This document shows, one piece after another, positions 33,529-42,296 of a stretch of 64,000 nt of DNA. Within the stretch, counting starts at the first letter, position 1, and each line of letters starts with the position of its first letter. The stretch comes from JAGQVA01 sp041391725 (GTDB taxonomy: Bacteria > Bacteroidota > Bacteroidia > J057), in the NCBI GenBank assembly GCA_041391725.1, contig JAWKNL010000005.1, positions 1-64,000 of the forward strand, in the 5' to 3' direction. Made by a program: the position numbers and the translations under genes. The notes under the pieces are model-generated. The model saw only the letters and a list, made by a program, of their open reading frames with translations. It had not been told where the DNA came from and searched no databases.

Positions 33529-34284
33529 ATGTTACTAGTTACGGATATTGGAAATACAGATATCGTTTTTGGCCTTTGGAAAGATCATGCCTGGATTTAC
33601 CAGTGGCGTCATCCCTCTTCCCGGTATATTTCGGCAGGCACTGCTCTGCAAAATTATGCCGAAGCCGCCGGAATCGACCTGAAAGAAGTTTCAAAAGTTA
33701 TTATGAGCAGCGTGGTTCCCGGGGTTTCCCCTGCGGTCAAAACCATGCTCGAAAAACTTACCCGATCCCAAACCGTTGTCATCGGGCCCGAAATATTCCG
33801 GCGGATGGAAATGCATATCGACAACCCCGATGAAATCGGCCGACCTGGTAGCCAATGCCGTAGCTGCATATTTTCGGTTTTCCGGGGCTGTCATTGTGGT
33901 TGATTTCGGTACTGCGCTTACTTTTACCACTGTTTCTGACAAGGGCGAAATTTTGGGCGTGGCCGATTGCGCCCGGGCTGAAAACCGCCATGAAGTCGTT
34001 GTTTTACAACACAGCCCAGCTTCCGAAGGTACCCTCGAATTGCCGGATTCGGCCATAGGCAAAAATACAGCACATGCACTACAGGCAGGCATTCTGCTGG
34101 GTATGTAGGGCTGGTAAACGAACTGATCAACCGGATTCAGGCAGAACTGCCTTCAAAAGCAAAAGTCATCGCTACCGGAGGTCTGTCTTCTGTAATTGCT
34201 CCCCTTCGCCCGGTTTTTGATGAAATAGACCCCATGCTCACCCTCGACGGGCTTCGCCTCCTCGGCGAAAAATATGGTGGATAA
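33529..34284 (+). CDS. coaX: Type III pantothenate kinase, disrupted by four small indels
   Basis: MLLVTDIGNTDIVFGLWKD is the CoaX phosphate-binding start and IVVDFGTALTFTTVSDKG the conserved ATP/pantothenate block; the C-terminus ATGGLSSVIAPL also fits. Reading through needs a 2-base insertion near 33838 (GGCC for GGCGCC), one base removed near 33964, and one base added near 34033 and 34100. The corrected frame is 759 bp, 252 residues, ending KVIATGG...LGEKYGG at TAA 34282. The enzyme catalyses the first step of coenzyme A synthesis in the cytoplasm, normally essential where no other PanK exists. The four indels in a conserved essential gene point to sequence error, not real loss. Confidence 0.85.
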
Positions 34285-34392
34285 AAAAAAGAATATTCTC
34301 AAAACAAGTTGAAACCGATTTCGTACTAAACCCTTTACACCCCTCCGTAGCGCAGTAGCAAAAATTAATTGCAGTAGCCTAATTCACTTTTT

Positions 34393-35808
34393 ATGCAGGA
34401 ATTCCAGTCTATTTCCGCGAGGATCGGACGTGCCCGCCGTTTCCTCGCGATGGCCATTAACGGAGAGGAGAAGGAGTTTACCTCCGGCAGTATCCGCAGG
34501 GCACTTTTTTTACTTTCGGTTCCCATGATCCTCGAAATGGTCATGGAGTCGCTGTTTGCTGTGGTCGATATTTACTTTGTAGGCAAGGTAAGTACCAATG
34601 CACTGGCTACAGTGGCACTCACAGAATCCATTTTATTTCTGATTTATGCCATTGCTGTGGGGCTGAGTATGGCCACAACGGCGATGATTTCCCGGAGGAT
34701 CGGGGAGAAAAATTACGGGGAAGCATCCAAAGCAGCTGCCCAGGCCCTGTTTATAGGTGTGGGGTTTGCTGCCATTATCAGCATTTCCGGCCTGTTTTTC
34801 GCCAAAGATATTCTTCGCCTCATGGGGGGCAGCCCCGAACTGATTGCCGAAGGGGCCGGTTATGCCGTCTGGATGCTGGGGGGCAATATCACCATCATGC
34901 TGATATTTCTCAACAATGCCATCTTCCGTGGTGCCGGTGATGCCGCCATTGCCATGCGTGTATTGTGGGTTTCCAATGGGCTGAATATGCTGCTGGATCC
35001 CTGCCTGATTTTCGGTATTGGCCCTTTTCCCGAACTGGGTGTCACCGGAGCCGCCATCGCAACCAATATCGGACGGGGAACCGGTGTCGTCTGGCAACTC
35101 TGGATTCTTTTCCGGGGAAATGGAGTAATCCAGGTTCTGAAAGAACATCTGGTCGCTAACTGGGCACTGATGTGGCGTCTGATAAAAATCTCCTTTGGTG
35201 GTATGGGACAGTTTCTGATCGGATCAGCCAGTTGGACTTTTATGGTGCGGGTGATTTCCATTTTTGGCAGTGAGGCATTGGCCGGCTACACGGTCTCCTT
35301 CCGGATCATTATTTTCACCATTCTTCCATCCTGGGGGCTCGCCAATGCAGCTTCAACGCTGGTAGGGCAGAATCTGGGCGCAAAACTGCCCGACCGGGCA
35401 GAAAAATCGGTCTGGTATGCTGCATTCTACAATATGATTTTCCTGGCCTTTATTTCGGCAATCTTCTTCACTTACTCTGAGTTTTTTGTCGGACTTTTTT
35501 CCAAAGAGCCGGAAGTGCTCCGGTATGGGACAATGAGCCTGAAAATCATTTGTTCAGGGTATATTTTCTTCGCCTATGGCATGGTCGTGAGCCAGGCATT
35601 TAACGGAGCCGGTGATACCCGTACGCCAACCCTTATCAATTTTGTCGGATACTGGCTGATACAGATACCACTGGCTTATGTATTGTCGGTTACCCTTCAG
35701 ATGGGACCTGTGGGCGTATTTATTGCCATTGCGGTCGCACTGGTTCTGCTGGCAGTAAGCAGCGTGGTGATTTTCCGTAGAGGAAAATGGAAAGAAATAG
35801 AAATTTAG
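34393..35808 (+). CDS. MATE-family efflux transporter (NorM/DinF-like)
   Basis: The 471-aa protein has twelve hydrophobic segments in two bundles of six. Family motifs are seen in MILEMVMESLFAVVDIYFVGKVS (first helix), ILFLIYAIAVGLSMATTAMISRRIG, GAGDAAIAMRVL and, in the second half, GAGDTRTPTLINFVGYW. MATE pumps use H+ or Na+ gradients to expel cationic drugs and metabolites across the inner membrane. The N-terminus before the first helix is longer than usual by about 30 residues, so a start at an internal Met (MAINGEEKEF, ATG 34450) is possible. It is separate from coaX, which ends 109 bp upstream, and its 3' end overlaps the convergent FAS1 gene. Confidence 0.9.
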   Translation: MQEFQSISARIGRARRFLAMAINGEEKEFTSGSIRRALFLLSVPMILEMVMESLFAVVDIYFVGKVSTNALATVALTESILFLIYAIAVGLSMATTAMISRRIGEKNYGEASKAAAQALFIGVGFAAIISISGLFFAKDILRLMGGSPELIAEGAGYAVWMLGGNITIMLIFLNNAIFRGAGDAAIAMRVLWVSNGLNMLLDPCLIFGIGPFPELGVTGAAIATNIGRGTGVVWQLWILFRGNGVIQVLKEHLVANWALMWRLIKISFGGMGQFLIGSASWTFMVRVISIFGSEALAGYTVSFRIIIFTILPSWGLANAASTLVGQNLGAKLPDRAEKSVWYAAFYNMIFLAFISAIFFTYSEFFVGLFSKEPEVLRYGTMSLKIICSGYIFFAYGMVVSQAFNGAGDTRTPTLINFVGYWLIQIPLAYVLSVTLQMGPVGVFIAIAVALVLLAVSSVVIFRRGKWKEIEI

Positions 35809-36725
35809 TCCGGCAAAATTACATTTTGCATAAAATGAATGACGCCGTTTCTCGCCTGAAGATTGAGCGTTGAAGTATAGGCGAAGTCGTTGATTACCAC
35901 CCCATTGGTAAGGGGAGAGACCAACAGCGTTTTTCCATTGAAGTTGTTGTATTCCGTTGGTAAAATCAGATTCAACAAAACCTCACCCGTGATATTGGTG
36001 TTGACCATATGGGTCAGCACCAGTTTTTTTGCCTGATCTACCGAAAGATCTTCCGGCCCTACAAGCCCGGGTTCATCTTCGAAGTAAGTCTCCCACGCTT
36101 TGTTATCAGGCACAAAAAAGGTGCGCGCGATACTTGTACTCGAAAGGGTGGTACGGAGCTCTGCTTTTTCAATGATCGCTTTCATCATCGACAGACCTTC
36201 ATTCATGTCGATAAAGTCCATCATTGTCGGCATAAACAACATGCCATCCATTCCCTGAATATAGCCGTTGCCAGCCTCAATGTCTGGATCAACGATATTT
36301 GCCCTGCGGTTGAGCTGGATTGCAGCTTTTTGCTCCATCTGAATCAGAATATAGGTTCCGTCAGGCCCCAGGTTGCAGGGCGTTACAAAATATCCGCTTC
36401 CGAGGTTTTCTGTTCTTACGCGGGTATATTGTACATGGTAAGCGAGAATGCCGCTCAATTCATCCTTGGGAATGGCATTGAGGTCGGCATAATTAAATTC
36501 TTCAAGGAAATTGTCAACCGCGGTATTGTTGGGGGCAAATATGGTGAATATGGTGGAGGAATTAAACAAGCTGTCAAGCCCCGTAATTTCCAATACCTCA
36601 GCCCATTTGCTGTATTCCGGTTTGGATTTAAGCGTCTCATACAGGCTGGGTAAAACCGGGTCTTTTTTACATGATGAAAATAATACAACCGTTGTGATTG
36701 CGATCAAAAGGCAGATTCGTTTCAT
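35805..36725 (-). CDS. FAS1 (fasciclin) domain lipoprotein
   Basis: A lipobox (VVLFSSC near residue 19) precedes two fasciclin domains: the first about 35-165 (TIFAPNNTAVDNFLEEF, then ILAYHVQ), the second about 180-305 (RTFFVPDNKAWETYF, KLVLTHMVNTNITGEVLL). FAS1 domains mediate cell adhesion and are widespread in Bacteroidota surface lipoproteins. The gene ends MQNVILPD, typical of the final FAS1 strand. It converges with the MATE gene (4-bp overlap) and is separated by about 200 bp from the next upstream gene. Confidence 0.9.
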   Translation of the reverse strand: MKRICLLIAITTVVLFSSCKKDPVLPSLYETLKSKPEYSKWAEVLEITGLDSLFNSSTIFTIFAPNNTAVDNFLEEFNYADLNAIPKDELSGILAYHVQYTRVRTENLGSGYFVTPCNLGPDGTYILIQMEQKAAIQLNRRANIVDPDIEAGNGYIQGMDGMLFMPTMMDFIDMNEGLSMMKAIIEKAELRTTLSSTSIARTFFVPDNKAWETYFEDEPGLVGPEDLSVDQAKKLVLTHMVNTNITGEVLLNLILPTEYNNFNGKTLLVSPLTNGVVINDFAYTSTLNLQARNGVIHFMQNVILPD

Positions 36726-36856
36726 AGTATATTAATTGGATATATTAATTTGGTTCGCAGTATAAACGAAAATAAATCTGAAAAGGAGGGTTTTCCATTT
36801 CAGATTTGACCGGCAAAACTAAGAAAAATTACGGCTTGTAAAATTTCGCTTTCAGC

Positions 36857-36894
36857 AAAAAAAAAGAGGCGGCCTTTTGAGCCAACCTCCGCAG
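36857..36894 (-). terminator. Probable terminator for the 145-aa lipoprotein gene
   Basis: On the minus strand an imperfect G/C-rich hairpin (GAGG...CCTC with an inner GGC/GCC pair) is followed by nine T residues (36857-36865 on the + strand as A). It lies 31 bp past the stop of the minus-strand gene at 36925. Confidence 0.6.
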
Positions 36895-36924
36895 CTATGA
36901 ATCTACCTAAATAAATCCACAAAT

Positions 36925-37362
36925 TTATTCAGCACGACCGGGTATCGTCGGCGTTCGGTTTGAATCTCTGGTAAGACAGATGAGTTCTACCGGAATCGCT
37001 CTCCCACAGCGCACCGGCCCATTGGGTACCTGGATAAAACTGAGTTTTATCAAAACCGGGTTTTCCACTTCGCCATTGAAATAATCGCTGATATTTACCG
37101 GATACAATAAATGCCCGGTTTCCAGTTCAATCAATACCCGGCATTCCCATTCATCGGGCGCAGGAAACATGACCCCGCGCATCCGGCAGGGAAATGTACG
37201 CTCAATTCCTTCTGAAATACCTTCAGTATTTGTTTCCGCTCCCGCAATCAGCGATTCGGAAAACTTCGTTTCACCATCCGGGAAAATCAGTTCGGCCTCC
37301 GGCGACTGACATGAAAAGATAAACAGAAGGGGCAGGAATACAAGTGCATAAAAAGATTTCAT
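36925..37362 (-). CDS. Lipoprotein, 145 aa, unknown function
   Basis: The start at 37362 (MKSFYALVFLPLLFIFSC) gives a textbook lipoprotein signal with the lipobox cysteine at residue 18. The open frame continues upstream into the PHP gene and would give a longer fusion, but that is a consequence of the indel in the PHP gene, not a real fusion. The mature part is about 127 residues, acidic at its N-terminus, with three further cysteines (RTFPCRM, EWECRVL, RCGRAI), and no known domain. It is separated by an AT-rich 118-bp gap from the Tat stub. Confidence 0.65.
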   Translation of the reverse strand: MKSFYALVFLPLLFIFSCQSPEAELIFPDGETKFSESLIAGAETNTEGISEGIERTFPCRMRGVMFPAPDEWECRVLIELETGHLLYPVNISDYFNGEVENPVLIKLSFIQVPNGPVRCGRAIPVELICLTRDSNRTPTIPGRAE

Positions 37363-37479
37363 AGGGAATGAATTTTTTATTATTTTCCCAAAAGTACGTT
37401 TCGGTAAAATAAAATAAAATTGTATTTTACGATAAATCAAACATAAAGCACGTTTTGCGGTTTTTTCGCATTTACCCTC

Positions 37480-37608
37480 ATGAAAAATACCCCTAAACAC
37501 TCCCGTCGAAAATTCCTCAGAAATATGGCATGTACAGCTATTGCAGCCGGAACACCGGCTGAGTCCATGCGGTCTCGTACTCGCCTTCGGCATAAGGGTT
37601 TTCCTTAG
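37480..37608 (+). pseudogene. Stub of a Tat-exported protein gene (N-terminus only)
   Basis: An ATG at 37480 opens a 42-residue frame whose first 24 residues are a classic twin-arginine signal: SRRKFLRNMACTAIAAG. After that the reading frame runs antisense through the 3' end of the PHP hydrolase and stops at 37606. Bacteroidota oxidoreductases and glycosidases often begin this way, so this is what remains of the 5' end of such a gene, cut off where the PHP gene's end begins (around 37555). I see no continuation elsewhere in the window. Confidence 0.55.
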
Positions 37609-38721
37609 TCTCGTTGAAACGACTCTGGCACGTACATACAGTTCCTTCCCCGAAAATTTATACACTGGCTGCAGCCCGTCGGCTTCGGCCAGTACTTTTC
37701 CGATATTTTCTCCTTCCGTGCCGATAAAATAGGTTTTGTAGCTGACCCCTTCCTGAGGGCGAATGCTGATTTTCAGGTTTTTGCGTCTGACCTGAATCTG
37801 GTCAATCACTACGCCACTCGAACTGTAAAAGTCTCCTTTTTCCATAGCCGCGATGATATCTCTGGCAGAAAGCGAAGCGGCTTTTACCATTACCCATCCT
37901 CTGCCCGGGTTACTGACCCGTGAAGAATATTCGTGGTAATTGTGGCTGTCATCCACGGCAAGACCAAAAAGCAGGGGTTTGCCCATCTGGATATAACTGG
38001 TGAGCACAATATCCCACATTTCTTCCATGCCCGGGCGCGTCGCATCGCCATAATTGTTGACCGCGGGGTGACCGTTGTACACCTCAAAAAACCGCTCTCC
38101 GGTTACGGCAATCAGATCCATCGGGGTCATCGCCCAGCCAAAATTGGGGTGGTTGATATGAGGAAACATCGGTTTGCCTGTTTTTTCCCTTTGGGCGAGA
38201 ACCGCATCCACATTTTTTTGGATGGTTTCCCACATGGTAGCACCCGTCTGCGGGGTTATGACGGTATCGATATTAGTGGCATTGATATGAACGGGGCGGC
38301 CTTCAAATGCAGCCGTAATTTCTTCGGATGGGATAAGCAGGAATTTTCCGGGCTCAGAAAATTTCGGGCTGTATTCCGCAAAGGTTTTTAACCGGACATA
38401 CGTTTTTCCATTCTCTTTTTTGGTTTCTACCCATTCGGCGCCAAACCGGCTGAGGTATTTTTCCAATGCTTCTTTTCCATTTTTTCTGCCTTCTGTTTCT
38501 ATCCATTTTTCCCCTTCTGCGAAAATATTGTGATCCGAAAGTGCGATAAAATCATATCCCTGACTTTTATACCAGTCCATAATCATCTCTGGAAAATCAT
38601 CGCCGTCACTCCAGAGAGAATGCGTGTGAAGATTGCCTTTATACCATTGAGTAGGTTGGGAAAACAGGTTGATTCCACAGAGAATAAGGATAAGGGAGAA
38701 AAGAATTCGTTTCATGACCAT
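37538..38721 (-). CDS. PHP-domain metal-dependent phosphoesterase-like hydrolase, one frameshift near the 3' end
   Basis: A signal peptide (MVMKRILFSLILILCG) precedes the PHP fold: metal-ligand motif LHTHSLWSDGDDFPEMI, then FIALSDHNIFAEG, PHINHPNFGW and DDSHNYHEYSSR. The reading frame goes off after ELYVRARVVS; adding one A near 37611 restores NETKENPYAEGEYETAWTQPVF and a stop at 37538, giving 394 residues, the family norm. This is the CehA/McbA-like branch, predicted periplasmic. The start ATG 38721 shares a base with the stop of the decarboxylase (TGATG), a coupled pair; a second ATG at 38715 is possible. The last four residues derive from the foreign stub region. Confidence 0.8.
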
Positions 38722-40151
38722 CAGGTTTTAGAGGAATGGATAGTTTTTGCTGTTTGCTGAATCAGTTCCCACGCTTCTTCGACATGGTTCCACGTGGTAT
38801 AGGTTTGTCCGACAGACAAACGCAGCAGGTATTTTCCGTTTATTTTGGTATGCGTCAGGTAAATTTTTCCGGAGGAATTTAGTTTTTCGACAATCGCTGC
38901 ATTCATCTCGTTTATCCATTCCTGATCTGAAACACCATTTGGCCTGAACCGGAAACAGACCAGACTGAGGGGGGGATAGGTAAATAGCTCAAAATCAGGT
39001 GATTCGTGGATGGTAGTTGCTATACGGCGGGTATTCTCTATATCATTTCGCACTTTTTCCTGCAACCCTTCCAGTCCGTAAGAGCGAATGACAAACCAGA
39101 GTTTCAGCGCTCTGAATCTTCTGCCCAGCGGAATGCCCCAATCGCGGTAGTTGTGGGTTTGGGAGGAATGCTGGGTCTTGAGGTATTCGGGTAAAATCTC
39201 AAAAGTGCGGATCAGCGTACTTTTGTCTTTGACAAAGTAGGCCGAACAGTCAAAATTGGTCATCATCCATTTGTGCGGATTAAAGACATAACTGTCAGCC
39301 CGTTCGATTCCATCGATCAGATACCTGTATTCGGGCAGCAGGAAGGCCGTTCCTGCATGTGCGGCATCGACATGGAGCCATATACCGTGCCGGGAGCATA
39401 TTTCAGCGACTGGACGAATGGGATCCATCGCATGGGTGCTGGTGGAGCCGATGGCGGCCACCACACAGCCTGGCTGAAACCCGCTGGCTATATCATCTGT
39501 AATAGCCTTTTCAAGCGCTTCAGGAATCATTGCCAGGTTTTCATCCACAGCAATTCTGACTACATTTTCCTTTCCGAAACCGGCAATTTTGGCTCCCTTT
39601 TCAACGGAAGAATGGGTTTCGGAAGAACAATAAACCCTGATTTTATCTTTCGGCCCAAACCCCGAGGTGTTGATGCGGAAATCGGTCATTCGCTCTCTGA
39701 CAGAAAGCAATGCACAAAGCGTTGCTTCTGAGGCTGTAGCCTGAATGGCGCCGGTCCAGTCGTCGGGCAATCCGCACATATCGCGCAGCCAGTTGATCAT
39801 CATTTCTTCCAGTTCTGCCGCAGCGGGGGAGGTATCCCAGATCATACATTGCGCGGCGAGGGTCGCTGTAAGCATCTCGGCAAGGATGGAGGGCGGACTG
39901 CTGTTGGCGGGGAAATAGGCAAAAAAGTTGGGACTTTGCCAGTGGGTAATTCCGGGGAGAATGATTTTCTGAAAATCTTCGAAAACCGTTTCCATGGATT
40001 CTCCCTTAAGGGGCGGAGAAGTGGGGAGCTGGTTGAAAATATCCCGCGGATGTACCTGGGATTTCACTGGAAAATCTTCCACATTTTCGAGATAATCGGC
40101 CATCCAGTCAACCATCCGATGTGCTTGTTTTCTGAATTCTGAAGGACTCAT
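38721..40151 (-). CDS. Pyridoxal-phosphate group II decarboxylase (aromatic/histidine type)
   Basis: The 476-aa protein has the group II decarboxylase core: SPNFFAYFPANSSPPSILAE near residue 95, the PLP-stacking HSSVEKGAKIAGFG, the Asp of LHVDAAHAGTAFLLPEYR, and the internal aldimine Lys in NPHKWMMTNFDCSA. Relatives decarboxylate L-DOPA, tryptophan, tyrosine or phenylalanine, making aromatic amines in the cytoplasm. The substrate is uncertain; the SSPPS and HAG blocks favour the aromatic branch over glutamate. It is directly upstream of the PHP hydrolase, sharing a base at the junction, and 10 bp after PepT. Confidence 0.9.
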   Translation of the reverse strand: MSPSEFRKQAHRMVDWMADYLENVEDFPVKSQVHPRDIFNQLPTSPPLKGESMETVFEDFQKIILPGITHWQSPNFFAYFPANSSPPSILAEMLTATLAAQCMIWDTSPAAAELEEMMINWLRDMCGLPDDWTGAIQATASEATLCALLSVRERMTDFRINTSGFGPKDKIRVYCSSETHSSVEKGAKIAGFGKENVVRIAVDENLAMIPEALEKAITDDIASGFQPGCVVAAIGSTSTHAMDPIRPVAEICSRHGIWLHVDAAHAGTAFLLPEYRYLIDGIERADSYVFNPHKWMMTNFDCSAYFVKDKSTLIRTFEILPEYLKTQHSSQTHNYRDWGIPLGRRFRALKLWFVIRSYGLEGLQEKVRNDIENTRRIATTIHESPDFELFTYPPLSLVCFRFRPNGVSDQEWINEMNAAIVEKLNSSGKIYLTHTKINGKYLLRLSVGQTYTTWNHVEEAWELIQQTAKTIHSSKT

Positions 40152-40160
40152 ACAAAAGTG

Positions 40161-41402
40161 TTAGCTTCTTTCTTCCCAGATTTGGCAGAGGTGAATAATG
40201 GTTTCGACCGATTTTTCCATATCCTGAACCGAAACCCATTCTTCGCGGGAGTGGAAGGCGTGCTCACCGGCAAAGATATTGGGGCAGGGCAGACCCATAT
40301 AAGAAAAACGTGATCCGTCGGTTCCGCCGCGGATGCTGCGTTTTTTCAGGGTAAGTCCGGCTCTTTTTATGGCGTCCTCTGCAAAAGAGACTACCTGTGG
40401 GTGCTGGTCGAGGATGCGTTTCATGTTGCGGTATTGTTCTTTGACTGTAAGTACAGCGCGGGAGGATGGGTAATTTTTCAAAACCTCGTTCATGATATTT
40501 TCTAGCACCGCTTCATGCGCTGCGAGTTTTGAATCATCGAAGTCTCTGACAATAAACTGGATGTTAGCTTTTTCGACGATCCCCTCTACACTTACCGGAT
40601 GCACAAATCCCTGTTTTTCTTCGGTTGTTTCGGGTGAAAGGCCTTCTTTGGGCAGACGGGCCAGGATTTCTCCGGCGATTTTAATGGCGCTTTCCATTTT
40701 TCCTTTGGCAAACCCCGGGTGAGCACTGACTCCGTAAATGGTAATGGTGGCGCCGTCGGCGGAGAAAGTTTCATCTTCCAGAGACCCGAGCGTTTCTCCA
40801 TCAATCGTATAACCAAAGTCTGCACCCAGTTTGGCGAGATTTACCTTGTCGGCTCCGCGCCCGATTTCTTCATCGGGCGTAAAGAGAATGCGGATTTTCC
40901 CCCTTTTTTCTTCCGGGTGGGTCATAAAATAATAAGCGGCATCCATGATGGCGGCGACGCCCGATTTATTGTCAGCCCCCAGGAGCGTAGTGCCGCTGGC
41001 GGTGATGATATCGTTGCCTATCTGCGAAAGCAGGTCAGGGTGATCGGAGGGGCGAATGACTACCGTAGGATCATCGGGCAGAGAAATAGCATGGCCCTGA
41101 TAGTTGCGGTGAACAATCGGTTTTACATTTGTACCGGAAGAATCAGGCGATGTGTCCATATGTGAACACAGGCAGATTACCGGAACATTTTTGTCAGTGT
41201 TGGGCGGAATGGTGGCATAGACATAACCAAATTCGTCCATTTCGGCGTCGGAAATGCCCATGGAAGTCAGTTCTGCCAGGAGAACCTTTGCCAGGTCTTT
41301 TTGTTTTTCGGTAGAGGGACAGGTGGGCGAATCGGAATTGGACTGTGTATCGATGGTCACATATCGGAGGAAGCGGTCGGTTACAGTATGATTAATCTTC
41401 AT
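40161..41402 (-). CDS. pepT: Peptidase T (tripeptide aminopeptidase)
   Basis: The 413-aa protein matches PepT across its length. Zinc ligands and catalytic residues are in CLCSHMDTSPD (His and Asp), LLGADNKSGVAAIMDA (bridging Asp), FTPDEEIGRGAD (catalytic Glu and Glu), TIDGETLGSLEDETFSAD, and the second-subunit block GVSAHPGFAKGKMES. It releases N-terminal residues from tripeptides in the cytoplasm. It is the first gene of the minus-strand series pepT-decarboxylase-PHP. A Bacteroidota promoter for the opposite strand lies 23 bp upstream of its start, in the gap to the GNAT gene. Confidence 0.95.
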   Translation of the reverse strand: MKINHTVTDRFLRYVTIDTQSNSDSPTCPSTEKQKDLAKVLLAELTSMGISDAEMDEFGYVYATIPPNTDKNVPVICLCSHMDTSPDSSGTNVKPIVHRNYQGHAISLPDDPTVVIRPSDHPDLLSQIGNDIITASGTTLLGADNKSGVAAIMDAAYYFMTHPEEKRGKIRILFTPDEEIGRGADKVNLAKLGADFGYTIDGETLGSLEDETFSADGATITIYGVSAHPGFAKGKMESAIKIAGEILARLPKEGLSPETTEEKQGFVHPVSVEGIVEKANIQFIVRDFDDSKLAAHEAVLENIMNEVLKNYPSSRAVLTVKEQYRNMKRILDQHPQVVSFAEDAIKRAGLTLKKRSIRGGTDGSRFSYMGLPCPNIFAGEHAFHSREEWVSVQDMEKSVETIIHLCQIWEERS

Positions 41403-41424
41403 AACAAAAATCTAAGGGGTAAGA

Positions 41425-41456
41425 TTTGGGTAAAATGCGCAGAATTTCTACATTTG
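41425..41456 (+). promoter_or_regulatory. Bacteroidota promoter TTTG-N20-TACATTTG for the GNAT gene
   Basis: TTTG (41425-41428), exactly 20 bp, then TACATTTG (41449-41456). This matches both the -33 TTTG and the -7 TAnnTTTG consensus and their spacing perfectly. It points to the GNAT gene at 41584, with a 5' leader of about 120 bases. It is the clearest promoter in the window. Confidence 0.75.
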
Positions 41457-41583
41457 GTAAAGTAAAAAAACGCCTCTGAAAACTCCTATTTCTTCTCTCT
41501 TTACTTTCAATTCCGGCTTTACGCCTGGAAGGGATGTTGATGTTTATCCGCTTTTTTAAACATCAATTTTAATCCCATATTCC

Positions 41584-42111
41584 ATGTTTTGTATTCATTC
41601 TGAAAGACTGACGCTTATTCCGCTGGCAGCGGAACATATATTGCTGCACAAAAATGATCGCGAGGCGCTCGCAAAGGCTCTGGGCATCCGGCCTTCGGTG
41701 ATACAGATGAGCGCGGAGATGCAGGCTGAGATGGCAGATGCCTATCCGTACTGGATGGAGCATATTTCCCGGAACCCCTCGCGTTATATGTGGTACACCT
41801 CCTGGGAGATCGTACATAAGCAGAAAAACGAATCCATTGGAGGAATTGGCATTGCCTCATGGCCCGATGCAAAGGGGGAAAGTATGATCGGCTATGTAAT
41901 GGACGACCGCCACCACAATCAGGGCTTTTGTACAGAAGCGCTGGCCTGCCTGCTGGCCTGGATGTGGCAAAATCCCGAACTGAAGGCCGTAATTGCTGAT
42001 ACGCCGAAGGAGAATTATCCCTCCAACCGGGTGCTTGAAAAAAACGGATTTCACGTTTTTGCAGATGAGGGCGACCTGTTGCATTGGCGGCTGGAACGCG
42101 CAGCGCGCTGA
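41584..42111 (+). CDS. GNAT-family N-acetyltransferase (RimJ/RimL-like)
   Basis: The 175-aa protein begins with the N-terminal beta strand ERLTLIPLAAEH and has GNAT motif A MIGYVMDDRHHNQGFCTEAL (the R/Q-x-x-G/A acetyl-CoA loop) and motif B, ENYPSNRVLEKNGFHVF. Members acetylate ribosomal protein N-termini, amino sugars or antibiotics; this one groups with the RimJ/RimL-like set by the presence of SNRVLEKNGF. Substrate unknown. The gene is monocistronic with a strong promoter and about 185 bp to the SusC gene. Confidence 0.85.
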   Translation: MFCIHSERLTLIPLAAEHILLHKNDREALAKALGIRPSVIQMSAEMQAEMADAYPYWMEHISRNPSRYMWYTSWEIVHKQKNESIGGIGIASWPDAKGESMIGYVMDDRHHNQGFCTEALACLLAWMWQNPELKAVIADTPKENYPSNRVLEKNGFHVFADEGDLLHWRLERAAR

Positions 42112-42296
42112 TACAGGCTAATGGTCAATAGGAAAATATCCGGTCAATCATTTTTTTCTGGAAACTCTAAAATCCAAAAAACTTTGATTACCGGATGATT
42201 TTTTCTACTCAGGCTTGTAAGATTTACTATTGATCTGCATATTTACTATAACGTTCTTTCCAAAATTTATTTAACGTCTAACCAAAAGCTTTATTC

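Noticed and set aside
33776..34108. Independent 110-aa protein inside the pantothenate kinase region
   Set aside because: It is the central part of CoaX read in a shifted frame; its motifs continue those of the upstream segment.
34284..34393. Possible small RNA or promoter repeat in the gap between coaX and the MATE gene
   Set aside because: Only a loose repetition of CAGTAGC is present; there is no hairpin, and the spacing does not fit promoter elements.
36925..38721. One 598-residue protein joining the PHP hydrolase to the small lipoprotein
   Set aside because: The fusion exists only because of a missing base near 37611; with it restored the PHP gene ends at 37538, and the second half starts with its own lipoprotein signal at 37362.
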